Assembly: GCF_019431355.1 (NCBI RefSeq)
Contig: NZ_CP080269.1
Span: forward strand, 1,550,001-1,614,000
DNA from: Paenibacillus sp. R14(2021)
Lineage (GTDB): Bacteria; Bacillota; Bacilli; Paenibacillales; Paenibacillaceae
Direction of reading: 5' to 3'
DNA length: 64,000 nucleotides
How positions within the stretch are numbered: position 1 is the first letter of the stretch; the number at the start of each line of letters is the position of its first letter. The notes under the pieces were generated by a model. The model was not told the origin of the DNA, made no database searches, and saw nothing but the letters and a program-made list of their open reading frames with translations. Of the stretch, positions 55,396 through 64,000 are shown one piece after another. The translations under genes and the position numbers were made by a program.

Positions 55396-55474
55396 GGTCT
55401 AAGCCGATCCCATAAATGCAAAAAGCCGCGATATTCGCGGCCTTTAATGAGATAATGTTCTTGTCACATGACAT
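55396..55474. repeat. Partial MITE-like repeat
   Basis: Right half only, from GATCCCATAAATG through the GC hairpin to GTCACATGACA. Confidence 0.55.
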
Positions 55475-55508
55475 GCCCCGACGCAATTTCTTCATCTAAT
55501 CCCTCAAT

Positions 55509-56333
55509 TTACAGCAATGATTCCGCCCCATCTATATACGTTTCCGTACCTGTAATATGGCTCGAAGCTGTTGATGCCAGAAATGCTACCAAGTCGGCTA
55601 CTTGCTCCGGTTGGCCGGCTGCATGCTCAAGCGGCTGATTCCCTTTAGGGTACTTAACGGGGATAATGACTTTCTCAAGCTCAGGCGTTGACTTAGTATT
55701 TTCACCTATATTCGTATCGATTGCTCCAGGACAAATCGCATTAACTCTAATATTGTATCTGGCGAGCTCAAGCGCCGCCATCTTCATAAATGCAACCTGT
55801 CCAGCTTTGGAGGTGCTGTATGCCGCCATCCCAAAACCTGCGAATGCTCTGCTTCCATTAATGGAACTCGTAATGATAATGCTTCCGCCGCGCTCTTTCA
55901 TATGCGGAATGGCGTACTTTACGCTTAAAAACGTACCTTTAAGATTAACGTTAAGGGTCCGCTCCCAATCCTTTGGCTCCATGTCTTCGATTGGCGACAG
56001 AACTCCGTTTATTCCCGCATTGGCAAAAACAACGTCAAGTCTCCCCCAGGTTTTCGCCGTTTCTTCAAACGCTTGCGCCACCCGTGCGGGGTCTGAGATA
56101 TCGACATCAACCGTGATGGATTGGCCGCCTGCTGCCACGATTTCCTCCTTCGTCTGCTCTCTTCTCTCATCTTTCAAATCAACGAGGCACACTTTCATCC
56201 CCTGCTTCGCCAACATCATCGCCGCAGCTCTTCCGATACCTGAACCGGCTCCTGTAATTAACGCGACTTTATCTTTCAAATCAGGAAGTATCATTGCCGC
56301 TGCCTGTTTAAGATGTACATTCATTCCTTTCAT
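55509..56333 (-). CDS. Short-chain dehydrogenase/reductase
   Basis: The 274-residue classical SDR has TGAGSGIGRAAA, NAGINGVLSP, ITSSINGS and YSTSKAGQ. GAGAGG precedes the ATG at 56333. It stands alone between repeats. Confidence 0.88.
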   Translation of the reverse strand: MKGMNVHLKQAAAMILPDLKDKVALITGAGSGIGRAAAMMLAKQGMKVCLVDLKDERREQTKEEIVAAGGQSITVDVDISDPARVAQAFEETAKTWGRLDVVFANAGINGVLSPIEDMEPKDWERTLNVNLKGTFLSVKYAIPHMKERGGSIIITSSINGSRAFAGFGMAAYSTSKAGQVAFMKMAALELARYNIRVNAICPGAIDTNIGENTKSTPELEKVIIPVKYPKGNQPLEHAAGQPEQVADLVAFLASTASSHITGTETYIDGAESLL

Positions 56334-56608
56334 CCCAACCTCTCGTTCAATAATTGGGGATCTGCCGATCCCATTCTTAATATCCCCTACAGATTGAAAA
56401 GACGGTAGACATCATGACAATGTCTACCATCCATATCTTCACGTCAAAGTCCAAAAATAATTGACCTAACTATTTTGTCCAGCTATAAAGACGAATTATA
56501 CACCAAATCCAAATAACTCCACAGATCGGAATGCTATGCTTTCTTGTGATCGACCAGTATCAATCACAATGATTCCGGTACGGATCTTATTCGTCATTTT
56601 GTTTGTTC

Positions 56609-56722
56609 TGTTGGGAAATGAGATAAAGTACTTGTCGTTCGAATTTGACAAGAACTTTAACCCATAACGCAAAAAGCCGCATTTAATGCGGCATTAACGA
56701 GACAAGTTCTTTTCACCCGACA
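56609..56722. repeat. Shortened MITE-like repeat
   Basis: GGGAAATGAGATAAAG to TTCACCCGACA with one of the four internal sites deleted. The rest of 56334-56789 holds no gene. Confidence 0.5.
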
Positions 56723-56774
56723 AAAAACAAATCCCCTGCTTCACCACTTTACGGGGAAAGAAGGAGATTTGTTG
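56722..56774 (-). terminator. Terminator of the small coiled-coil gene
   Basis: AACAAATC and GATTTGTT with inner CCCC/GGGG pairing on the minus strand, then TTTTG. Confidence 0.65.
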
Positions 56775-56789
56775 TTTTTCATATTCTGA

Positions 56790-56960
56790 CTAATGGCTAA
56801 TATCGCATTTGTTTAATATGAACGAAATTTGATTTTCTAGTCGATTGATCGTTTCTTGATCTGCTTGCTGAGCACGAAGCGATTCGAGTTCCTGCTTGAG
56901 TTGATGCAAATCATCGCCTGCATTGGCACAATCATAATTACTCTCGAGATTTTCAAGCAT
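56790..56960 (-). CDS. Small coiled-coil protein (56 aa)
   Basis: The protein reads MLENLESNYDCANAGDDLHQ at its start, then ELESLRAQQADQETINRLEN in a clear heptad pattern. GGAGG lies 7 nt before the ATG and a terminator follows, so it is a complete gene. It has two cysteines. The family is unknown; a spore-related role is possible. Confidence 0.6.
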   Translation of the reverse strand: MLENLESNYDCANAGDDLHQLKQELESLRAQQADQETINRLENQISFILNKCDISH

Positions 56961-57109
56961 GCTTTATCCTCCAATCGATATGTAGGTGTAGTACTTGAAC
57001 TATTATGGTGAAAATGACTTCATTTATTCATTTGACCCAGATTTTACGGCATAGTTCATGCGAATCTGCGCATTACTAATGGAGAATCTTAGGAAAGGAG
57101 TAGTTGAGC

Positions 57110-57208
57110 TTGGTCGACATAAAGCCTAACGGTTCACAGCATGCCGCACCGCCATCGGATGATCCGAAGAAGCAAGGCAGGTCCGCAGCAAAAAAGAAAT
57201 CGAAGTAA
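57110..57208 (+). CDS. Very small basic protein (32 aa)
   Basis: TTG 57110 follows AGGAAAGGAG at 9 nt and opens a frame MVDIKPNGSQHAAPPSDDPK then KKQGRSAAKKKSK. The Lys-rich tail and sharp terminator behind it suggest a real gene, perhaps a minor spore protein. Confidence 0.55.
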   Translation: MVDIKPNGSQHAAPPSDDPKKQGRSAAKKKSK

Positions 57209-57210
57209 TA

Positions 57211-57240
57211 TTAACAGGCTGCCAATGAAAGGCAGCCTGT
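57211..57240 (+). terminator. Terminator of the 32-aa gene
   Basis: AACAGGCTGCC and GGCAGCCTGTT around AATGAAA, then CCTTGTTGTT. The hairpin resembles the GC part of PR units. Confidence 0.65.
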
Positions 57241-57358
57241 TCCTTGTTGTTATCGTGACTCGTTCTTCGAATCCTGTCGGTTTCGAGTTCTTGGTTGCCG
57301 GTGGATCACGATTATCCACGCAAAATGATGATTATGACCCCCGGAACAAGACACGAAA

Positions 57359-57613
57359 CTACGAAGTAAAAGAAGATAGCCTCAGCGATGAATCTAGTCT
57401 TTTGTAGAAAGATTTCATGAAAAATAATTTCTCACCCAGAAGCATAATAATTAGCCCCGATATTATCCCTCCGATTACAACGGCAAAAAACGTAGCTGTT
57501 ACTGTAACAGACATTATAATTAGTAGTAGTACGATTAAGCTGATCGAAGCTACGATCGGTGCGAGAATTCCTGTTCCTGAGCTATGTAGTTGCCTTCTGA
57601 GCTGCCTTTTCAA
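57359..57613 (-). CDS. Small two-segment membrane protein
   Basis: 84 residues with ILAPIVASISLIVLLLIIMS and TFFAVVIGGIISGLIIMLLG as membrane helices and basic ends. Family unknown. Confidence 0.5.
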   Translation of the reverse strand: MKRQLRRQLHSSGTGILAPIVASISLIVLLLIIMSVTVTATFFAVVIGGIISGLIIMLLGEKLFFMKSFYKRLDSSLRLSSFTS

Positions 57614-57865
57614 TAGCTCACTCCTCCACTTTGAAAATCTAACCTATTCGAAATATTTCTTTTTCTGTATCCTTCATACGGTACACTCTGGTAAGAGAGA
57701 GGGAATGTAGAAGTTGTTACCAGTCTCCACTGGCCGACACATGCTCTCGAACAGATTAAATTGCTCATTGCGACCTTCCGGTGTTTTGACCATCTAATGG
57801 TGTTTTCCTTTCAAGTCTGGGTTTGGCACGTGAATCATTCCCCGATATGCCGTGGCCGGCAACGA

Positions 57866-58201
57866 TCATTTTTTGATTCGTTCATATGAACTGGATAAAG
57901 TTAGCTTTCGTTGTAGAATGGCCGTATTCCTGATGAAAATATGGATCTCGGGTTTGATCGGAAACCCCTCTACGCAATTGAGCAACCGATTGTATTCTCG
58001 TTCGATGGCGTCCATGTGTTCGGTCGAATAGTCTGATACACGCTCGAGCAGTGATAATTTCAGGGTTTTTAGTGTTTGATCTCGTAAAAGATGAAACGGC
58101 TCTGCATGATGGACATGTCTCAATAATCCGTTTAGAGTGCCTATCGGCTGCCTTTGCTGTTTCCTTGTATCTCTGCATAAATATAAGAGAACAGGTAACA
58201 A
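57866..58201 (-). CDS. Possible helical protein of unknown function
   Basis: The frame has a plausible core (YSTEHMDAIEREYNRLLNCV, KPEIHIFIRNTAILQRKL), but the TTG start has no ribosome site and the first residues look unnatural. It may be a fragment lacking its start. Confidence 0.35.
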   Translation of the reverse strand: MLPVLLYLCRDTRKQQRQPIGTLNGLLRHVHHAEPFHLLRDQTLKTLKLSLLERVSDYSTEHMDAIEREYNRLLNCVEGFPIKPEIHIFIRNTAILQRKLTLSSSYERIKK

Positions 58202-58235
58202 TGGCTACTAATTCGTTGTTGAGGTGATGGATACC

Positions 58236-58739
58236 ATGCAGGAAGCCAGAAAAGATGGTTGGCGGTCAGAGGAAGATATACTTCTCGCTAATATTGTAAT
58301 TAAACACATTCGAAATAAAAGTACCCAATTAGTGGGGTTTGCTGAGGCAGCCGAACTATTAGGACGTACAGAAAGTGCTTGCGGATTTAGATGGAATTCA
58401 GAAGTCAGAAAAAGTTACTTAAATGAAATTAAGGAAGCTAAGCTAGAGCGGAATCAAATTCAAAGGGCTTCAGTTAGTAAGCAAGTTACTATTGCTGCAA
58501 TCGATGAACAGGACACCAAATTAACAATCACTGATCAAATTGTTGAGTTGGCTAGAAGACAACAAAAGCTTATAGAGAACATGGCCAAACAGATCGGTGA
58601 ATTAAAAGAGGAAATAAGGATTAAGAATGATGAACTGCAACAATTAATAAAGGTACCAAAAGTAATGAATGAAGTGACCTTAAAGGAAGATTTCGATACA
58701 ATGCTTCAGATCTTTCAACGAGCGAAGCACCTCATTTAG
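58236..58739 (+). CDS. rsfA: RsfA-family prespore transcriptional regulator
   Basis: The 167-residue protein has the RsfA/YlbO Myb-like DNA-binding start (RKDGWRSEEDILLANIVIKH, STQLVGFAEAAELLGRTESA, CGFRWNSEVRKSY) and a C-terminal coiled coil. In B. subtilis RsfA fine-tunes sigma-F-dependent genes in the forespore. ATG 58236 follows AGGTGAT; an earlier GTG-ATG pair is too close to it. Orthology to RsfA rather than YlbO is not certain. Confidence 0.8.
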   Translation: MQEARKDGWRSEEDILLANIVIKHIRNKSTQLVGFAEAAELLGRTESACGFRWNSEVRKSYLNEIKEAKLERNQIQRASVSKQVTIAAIDEQDTKLTITDQIVELARRQQKLIENMAKQIGELKEEIRIKNDELQQLIKVPKVMNEVTLKEDFDTMLQIFQRAKHLI

Positions 58740-58746
58740 TTCAACC

Positions 58747-58778
58747 AGGGCCACCGTGAGTAGCGGTGGTTTTTTGCT
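58747..58778 (+). terminator. Terminator of the rsfA-like gene
   Basis: GCCACCG and CGGTGGT around TGAGTAG, then TTTTTTGC. Confidence 0.85.
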
Positions 58779-58852
58779 GCGTTGATTATCCCGCTACCAT
58801 TCGTTGTAGCGAAAAAACGCTCAATTCACGGATTTCGTTACGAAAGAGGAAT

Positions 58853-59020
58853 TTAATACTTTGTCCTTCGTCTTTCCTTTACCTTCTTTTCGTCCTTTTC
58901 GTCTAACCATTCGAGCTCATTGATATTTGAATCAAGCTGTTGTTCTGAGGGTTGCTGCTCCTCTTTTTTCGTTTTTTTCTTCGTATGTGTATTATTTTTC
59001 CATTTGCGATTTGGTTTCAT
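58853..59020 (-). CDS. Small highly charged protein (55 aa)
   Basis: MKPNRKWKNN, a Lys-rich stretch (THTKKKTKKEEQQ) and an acidic-basic tail (DEKDEKKVKERRR). ATG 59020 follows GAGGGG at 3 nt. Probably disordered; family unknown. Confidence 0.45.
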   Translation of the reverse strand: MKPNRKWKNNTHTKKKTKKEEQQPSEQQLDSNINELEWLDEKDEKKVKERRRTKY

Positions 59021-59130
59021 GTTCCCCTCATCCTTCCATGTCACTCAATGCATTAGAAAAACTATGCACAAGTTTGAAGTTTGGACTGGGGGTCAAAATA
59101 AAACAGGCAGTTGTTGACGCCTGGCTCCAA

Positions 59131-61080
<1,950 letters not shown>

Positions 61081-61166
61081 TGCCCTTTAGTTTAATGACA
61101 GAAGGAGCAGTTGCTGAGTCGGCAAGCTGCCCCAGGTGGTCCATTGAACAAATGTTCCCAGCGTAA
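61081..61166. repeat. PR unit interrupted by the group II intron
   Basis: TGCCCTTTAGTTTAATG, hairpin GGAGCAGTTGC/GGCAAGCTGCCCC and GAACAAATGTTCCCAGCG. Confidence 0.65.
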
Positions 61167-61322
61167 CCAGAAGCTTTTCTGGGTGCTGATCTGCCTGGGT
61201 AAATGCCCAATCAACTGCGTTCCCTGTAATTTTGTTGATGAAACAGATTGCGCATAAACGATTCAGCCGATGCAAAGGGATGCGGCAAGCATAAGTCCAA
61301 GCGCGACTTTTAAGCGTTTCAA
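61167..61322 (-). pseudogene. Remnant of a small secreted protein
   Basis: TTG 61322 after GGAGG opens MKRLKVALGLMLAASLCIG, then TGA, then IVYAQSVSSTKLQG. The two parts form one signal peptide with cleavage after VYA if the stop was once Trp. It fades into the PR repeat. Confidence 0.4.
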
Positions 61323-61412
61323 GGGATCTCCTCCGATATATATTTCTCTTCATATTAACTTGAATATGGACCCTTGCATACAAATTCTGGACCATCGCTT
61401 AAGATCTAAAAA

Positions 61413-61452
61413 GCATAAAAAAGCTCCAGCGGTGCTTCCGCCAGAGCTTTTT
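61413..61452. terminator. Bidirectional terminator
   Basis: AAAAAGCTC and GAGCTTTTT with inner CAGCGG/CCGCCAG pairing. Confidence 0.75.
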
Positions 61453-61493
61453 CGCCGATGCTTTCGGTCAAGATGATTATATTTTATCTTCAA

Positions 61494-61640
61494 TAATTTG
61501 TAAATGCTTTATTCCCAAGCGCTTGTAAAATCCAACTTTCGCCAAATCACGAGGATTGCGTCGGCAAATCTGATTCAACACGTTGACTTCTTGACACCGT
61601 TGCTCGGCCGATTTATCAGGATGGCGCTCGTAATAACGTG
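61494..61640 (-). pseudogene. C-terminal fragment in another frame
   Basis: RYYERHPDKSAEQRCQEVNV and LNQICRRNPRDLAKVGFYKR read as protein, ending near 61494. No start is seen and no family is clear. It follows the TetR part of the mosaic regulator and was probably part of a different gene. Confidence 0.3.
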
Positions 61641-62474
61641 AAAGAGATGATCCCCCCGTGGCGCGAATCCGGGCTGGCCGACGAGCCAGCCGAGCGACGA
61701 CATCAGGGCGAACAGGTCGACCCCATCCATATCGGCGCGCGCCGTTCCCTCGGCCTGAGCGCGGAGCAGTAGTCGCGCGCCCGCTGACCGCACCGCTGTG
61801 CTTAAAGCGTGAAGCGCGGAGTCCGGGTCCGCGTGGGCGCTCGCCATCAAGGCGCAAACGCCGCTATAGCTATGAACGAATGCCACCCCTTCGCGAAACC
61901 AGGATACCAGCGCTTTGTCAGGTGGATACGACGTTTCGAGTTCGGCTGCCTGCTGCGTCAGTGCGTCCACATTCATACGCAGCAACGCTTCGAACAAGGC
62001 TTCTCGCGTCGGGAAATGGCGAAGCAGTGTGGCCAAGCCGACGTCGGCCCGGCGGGCGATATCTCGCATGGACGCGTCGGCACCATGCTCGGTGACGACG
62101 TCACGCGCGACTGCAAGTAGATGGCTGTAATTTTTTCTGGCGTCGGCTCGCATAAATCGCCTTGACAAGGGTTGCTCGGTAATCTTGCCCAGTGGGCCGG
62201 CTTCGCCCGTGCCAGCGCTCGCTCGGAAATATTTTCTAGAATCTGAGTACTGGCCACTGTATTCTTCGTTAATGCGACCTAATAAAAAGTCTATAGAAAC
62301 CCCAAAAAGAGTGGCAATCTTATCGATCGTTTCCTTCCTTGGTGTTCTGCCTTTTTTGTCAGACTCGTATCCAGCTATGGTAGGTCTAGATATTTTCAAT
62401 CGTTCTGCAGCTTGCTCCTGCGTCCATCCTCGCTCTTCACGAAGCATTTTAAATCTCTCGGCGAATGTAGCCAC
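61575..62474 (-). CDS. Mosaic regulator: XRE domain, SDR scrap, TetR protein
   Basis: The single 299-codon frame begins at GTG 62474 with an XRE helix-turn-helix (RGWTQEQAAERLKISRPTIA, residues 1-70). About residues 84-105 (ASAGTGEAGPLGKITEQPLS) come from the SDR gene at 62983-63030 in inverted orientation. From MRADARKNYSH (about 62154) it is a TetR protein (ASMRDIARRADVGLATLLRH). The TetR part may be translated from its own ATG. GC content jumps at the junction near 62222. Confidence 0.7.
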   Translation of the reverse strand: MATFAERFKMLREERGWTQEQAAERLKISRPTIAGYESDKKGRTPRKETIDKIATLFGVSIDFLLGRINEEYSGQYSDSRKYFRASAGTGEAGPLGKITEQPLSRRFMRADARKNYSHLLAVARDVVTEHGADASMRDIARRADVGLATLLRHFPTREALFEALLRMNVDALTQQAAELETSYPPDKALVSWFREGVAFVHSYSGVCALMASAHADPDSALHALSTAVRSAGARLLLRAQAEGTARADMDGVDLFALMSSLGWLVGQPGFAPRGDHLFHVITSAILINRPSNGVKKSTC

Positions 62475-62508
62475 CTAAATCACCCCTATTAATATATTAC
62501 ATTATAAA

Positions 62509-62563
62509 TGTTCCTTTTGGAAACATTCTAGCAAATATTATTACTAATGTTCCGAAAGGGAAC
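62509..62563. promoter_or_regulatory. Two XRE-type operators
   Basis: TGTTCC-TTTTG-GAAACA (62509-62525) and GTTCC-GAAAG-GGAAC (62549-62563) lie upstream of the XRE start, likely autoregulatory. Confidence 0.55.
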
Positions 62564-62615
62564 TGCAATCAGGTTGTAAGTAATTGTTTTATGGCGTGAT
62601 TTCGCATAAATTTCC

Positions 62616-62671
62616 TTGACAATGGATCGCTGATCCATATAAAATGAACCTGTATCTGGATCAGCGATCCA
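62616..62671 (+). promoter_or_regulatory. Promoter with TetR-type operators for the SDR gene
   Basis: TTGACA (62616) and TATAAA (62638) are 16 bp apart. The spacer is filled by TGGATC-GCT-GATCCA (62623-62637), and its reverse complement TGGATC-AGC-GATCCA follows at 62657-62671. Repressor binding would block the polymerase. Confidence 0.75.
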
Positions 62672-62712
62672 CAATATACAGCAAATTTGTGCAAACGAAG
62701 GGAGAAATCATC

Positions 62713-63447
62713 ATGGGAAAGCTTGAAGGTAAGGTTGCAGTCATCACGGGTGGATCGAGCGGCTTGGCGCTGGCGAGCGCCAAGCGGTTCGTTGAAGAAG
62801 GCGCCTATGTTTTCATCACGGGCCGGAGGCAGGAGGCGCTCGACGAGGCCGTCAAGCTGATTGGCCGGAATGTGACCGGCGTGCGCGGCGACTCGGCCAA
62901 TCTCGACGACCTCGACCACCTGTTCGATACAGTAAAGCGGGAAAAGGGCAAGATCGATGTTCTATTCACGAGCGCTGGCACGGGCGAAGCCGGCCCACTG
63001 GGCGAGATTACCGAGCAGCACTTCGATGCGACCTTCGGCCTGAATACGCGCGGAACGCTTTTTGCGGTCCAGAAGGCGTTGCCGCTGTTCAACGATGGCG
63101 GATCGATCATCATGACCGGGTCAGTTACTTCGGTGAAAGGTTTTCCTGGTTTCGGCGTGTATGCGGCGAGCAAGGTGGCGTTGCGCTCATTCGCACGCAC
63201 TTGGCTCAACGAACTGAAGGGCAGGAATATCCGGGTGAACGTGCTGAGCCCGGGGCCGATCGCCACACCGATGCAGGACCAAGCTCTCGACGAGGAGACG
63301 AAGCGGATGTTCGAATCCGTGATCCCGCGGGGAAAGATGGGCCGTCCTGAGGAAATTGCTACGGCCGCGCTTTTTCTTGCTTCAGACGATTCGAGCTTCG
63401 TGAATGGGGTGGATTTGCCTGTCGACGGCGGCTTATCGGCCATCTGA
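62713..63447 (+). CDS. Short-chain dehydrogenase/reductase
   Basis: The 244-residue classical SDR has TGGSSGLALASAKRF (the usual second Gly of GxxxGxG is Ala), TSAGTGEAGPLGEITEQH, MTGSVTSVKG and YAASKVALRS. ATG 62713 follows GGGAGA. Its high GC and divergent TetR partner suggest transfer from a high-GC donor. A 45-bp piece of it is embedded, inverted, in the neighbouring regulator gene. Confidence 0.88.
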   Translation: MGKLEGKVAVITGGSSGLALASAKRFVEEGAYVFITGRRQEALDEAVKLIGRNVTGVRGDSANLDDLDHLFDTVKREKGKIDVLFTSAGTGEAGPLGEITEQHFDATFGLNTRGTLFAVQKALPLFNDGGSIIMTGSVTSVKGFPGFGVYAASKVALRSFARTWLNELKGRNIRVNVLSPGPIATPMQDQALDEETKRMFESVIPRGKMGRPEEIATAALFLASDDSSFVNGVDLPVDGGLSAI

Positions 63448-63588
63448 GGTCACGCCGAAAAGCGTGTGTGGGGCTTGTCAACTTGACGAAGATGATCCGA
63501 GTTGTGTCGATAAGTATGGAATCCTGATTAGTTACCAATTTTAACATGGGGCCGTGGTTGATCAAAACGTCCCCTGAATGGAGAGTTC

Positions 63589-64000
63589 ATGAGCTATTCG
63601 ATTATTGGCTTTGGCGAGGTAGGCCAAGCACTCGCCCGAGCATTTGCAAGAAAGAACATCGATGTGACCGTCGCCAGCCGTCGCCCTCCCGGGATGTTGA
63701 TGCAGCAGGCACGAGCGATCGGCCCCACCGTTGTCCCTAGGACGCTGCAGGATGCAATCGCGTCCGACACGATCTTCCTGGCGGTTCCGTTTTGGGAACA
63801 TCGCGAAGTAGCGAAGCAGATCACAACCTGGCAGGGCAAGACGATTATCGACGCGACAAATACATTTGCTCCCGTTGAAGACCTGGATGGTCAACCGTCG
63901 TCCGCAGTTGTCGCCAAAGCGTTTACCGGCGCCAGGTTCGTAAAGGGCTTTAACCATCTGCCCGCTGCCGTTCTGGCCGCTGATCCGAGCGTGAATGGCG
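63589..64000 (+). CDS. NADPH-dependent F420 reductase-like oxidoreductase (5' part)
   Basis: The frame starts at ATG 63589 (MSYSIIGFGEVGQALARAFA) after GGAGAG and is open to the window end, giving 137 residues. The N-terminal Rossmann loop GFGEVGQAL, VTVASRR, DTIFLAVPFW and GKTIIDATNTF match the COG2085 NADP-binding family, whose members include F420H2:NADP oxidoreductases and stand-alone predicted reductases. Same strand and high GC as the SDR upstream. Confidence 0.75.
   Translation, partial: MSYSIIGFGEVGQALARAFARKNIDVTVASRRPPGMLMQQARAIGPTVVPRTLQDAIASDTIFLAVPFWEHREVAKQITTWQGKTIIDATNTFAPVEDLDGQPSSAVVAKAFTGARFVKGFNHLPAAVLAADPSVNG

Noticed and set aside
54956-55495. A 179-codon open frame on the minus strand
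   Set aside because: It consists of translated MITE and IS110 repeat sequence with no ribosome site or protein family.

Overview
The window comes from a low-to-mid GC, endospore-forming member of the Bacillales, most like Paenibacillus. The case rests on a tricistronic GerA-type germinant receptor, a yraG-yraF-adhB-yraE-yraD-type spore coat operon, an RsfA-type prespore regulator, a Spo0E-type phosphatase, AGGAGG-type ribosome binding sites with frequent TTG starts, and a TPP riboswitch with an intrinsic terminator. No rRNA, tRNA or CRISPR array was seen. Short accessory genes are separated by dense repeats, insertion sequences and gene wreckage.

Layout. 1-5.4 kb: repeat ends, a GH43 glycosidase, a kinase-like phosphotransferase, an IS110-type element (IS-A) and a hydrolase. 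5.6-7.3 kb: a PAPS-forming APS kinase and a Stf0 sulfotransferase behind a promoter, a highly structured leader and a terminator. 7.4-9.2 kb: fragments plus Spo0E. 9.2-12.5 kb: a riboswitch-controlled thiamin salvage operon (ylmB-tenA-thiY). 12.6-23.2 kb: cold shock protein, Imm63 immunity protein, IS-B, HD, Nudix, S58 peptidase, GyrI-like and CDGSH proteins, with DppA, IS3 and IS110 debris. 23.9-29.6 kb: Yellow/MRJP-like protein and the coat operon. 29.8-31.5 kb: IS-C. 32-38.4 kb: VOC protein, an unusual catalase and the ger operon. 38.9-49.8 kb: two direct copies of an IS4-family element bracket a higher-GC cargo of redox genes and regulators (quinone reductase, two SDRs, flavin oxidoreductase, TetR). 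50-58.8 kb: AbiTii protein, MarR-DoxX unit, methyltransferase, SDR, small genes, RsfA. 59.1-61.1 kb: group II intron. 61.5-64 kb: a mosaic regulator next to an SDR with its own operators, and a truncated NADP-binding oxidoreductase.

Two repeat systems shape the region. The first (here PR) is an intergenic unit of about 90 bp built as imperfect palindrome, GC-rich hairpin, imperfect palindrome; at least 20 copies or half-copies are visible, usually at gene 3' ends. All three IS110/IS1111-type elements sit inside PR palindromes and the group II intron interrupts another. Each IS110-type element carries, downstream of its transposase, a conserved non-coding segment with a variable part that repeats 6-8 nt of that element's own target-end junction, as expected of a bridge RNA (seekRNA). 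The second is a MITE-like family with TGTCGG/CCGACA ends and repeated GACAAGAAC sites.

All three IS110-type transposases and both IS4-type transposases are broken, and many genes are fragments or mosaics, so this is an old, heavily rearranged accessory region.
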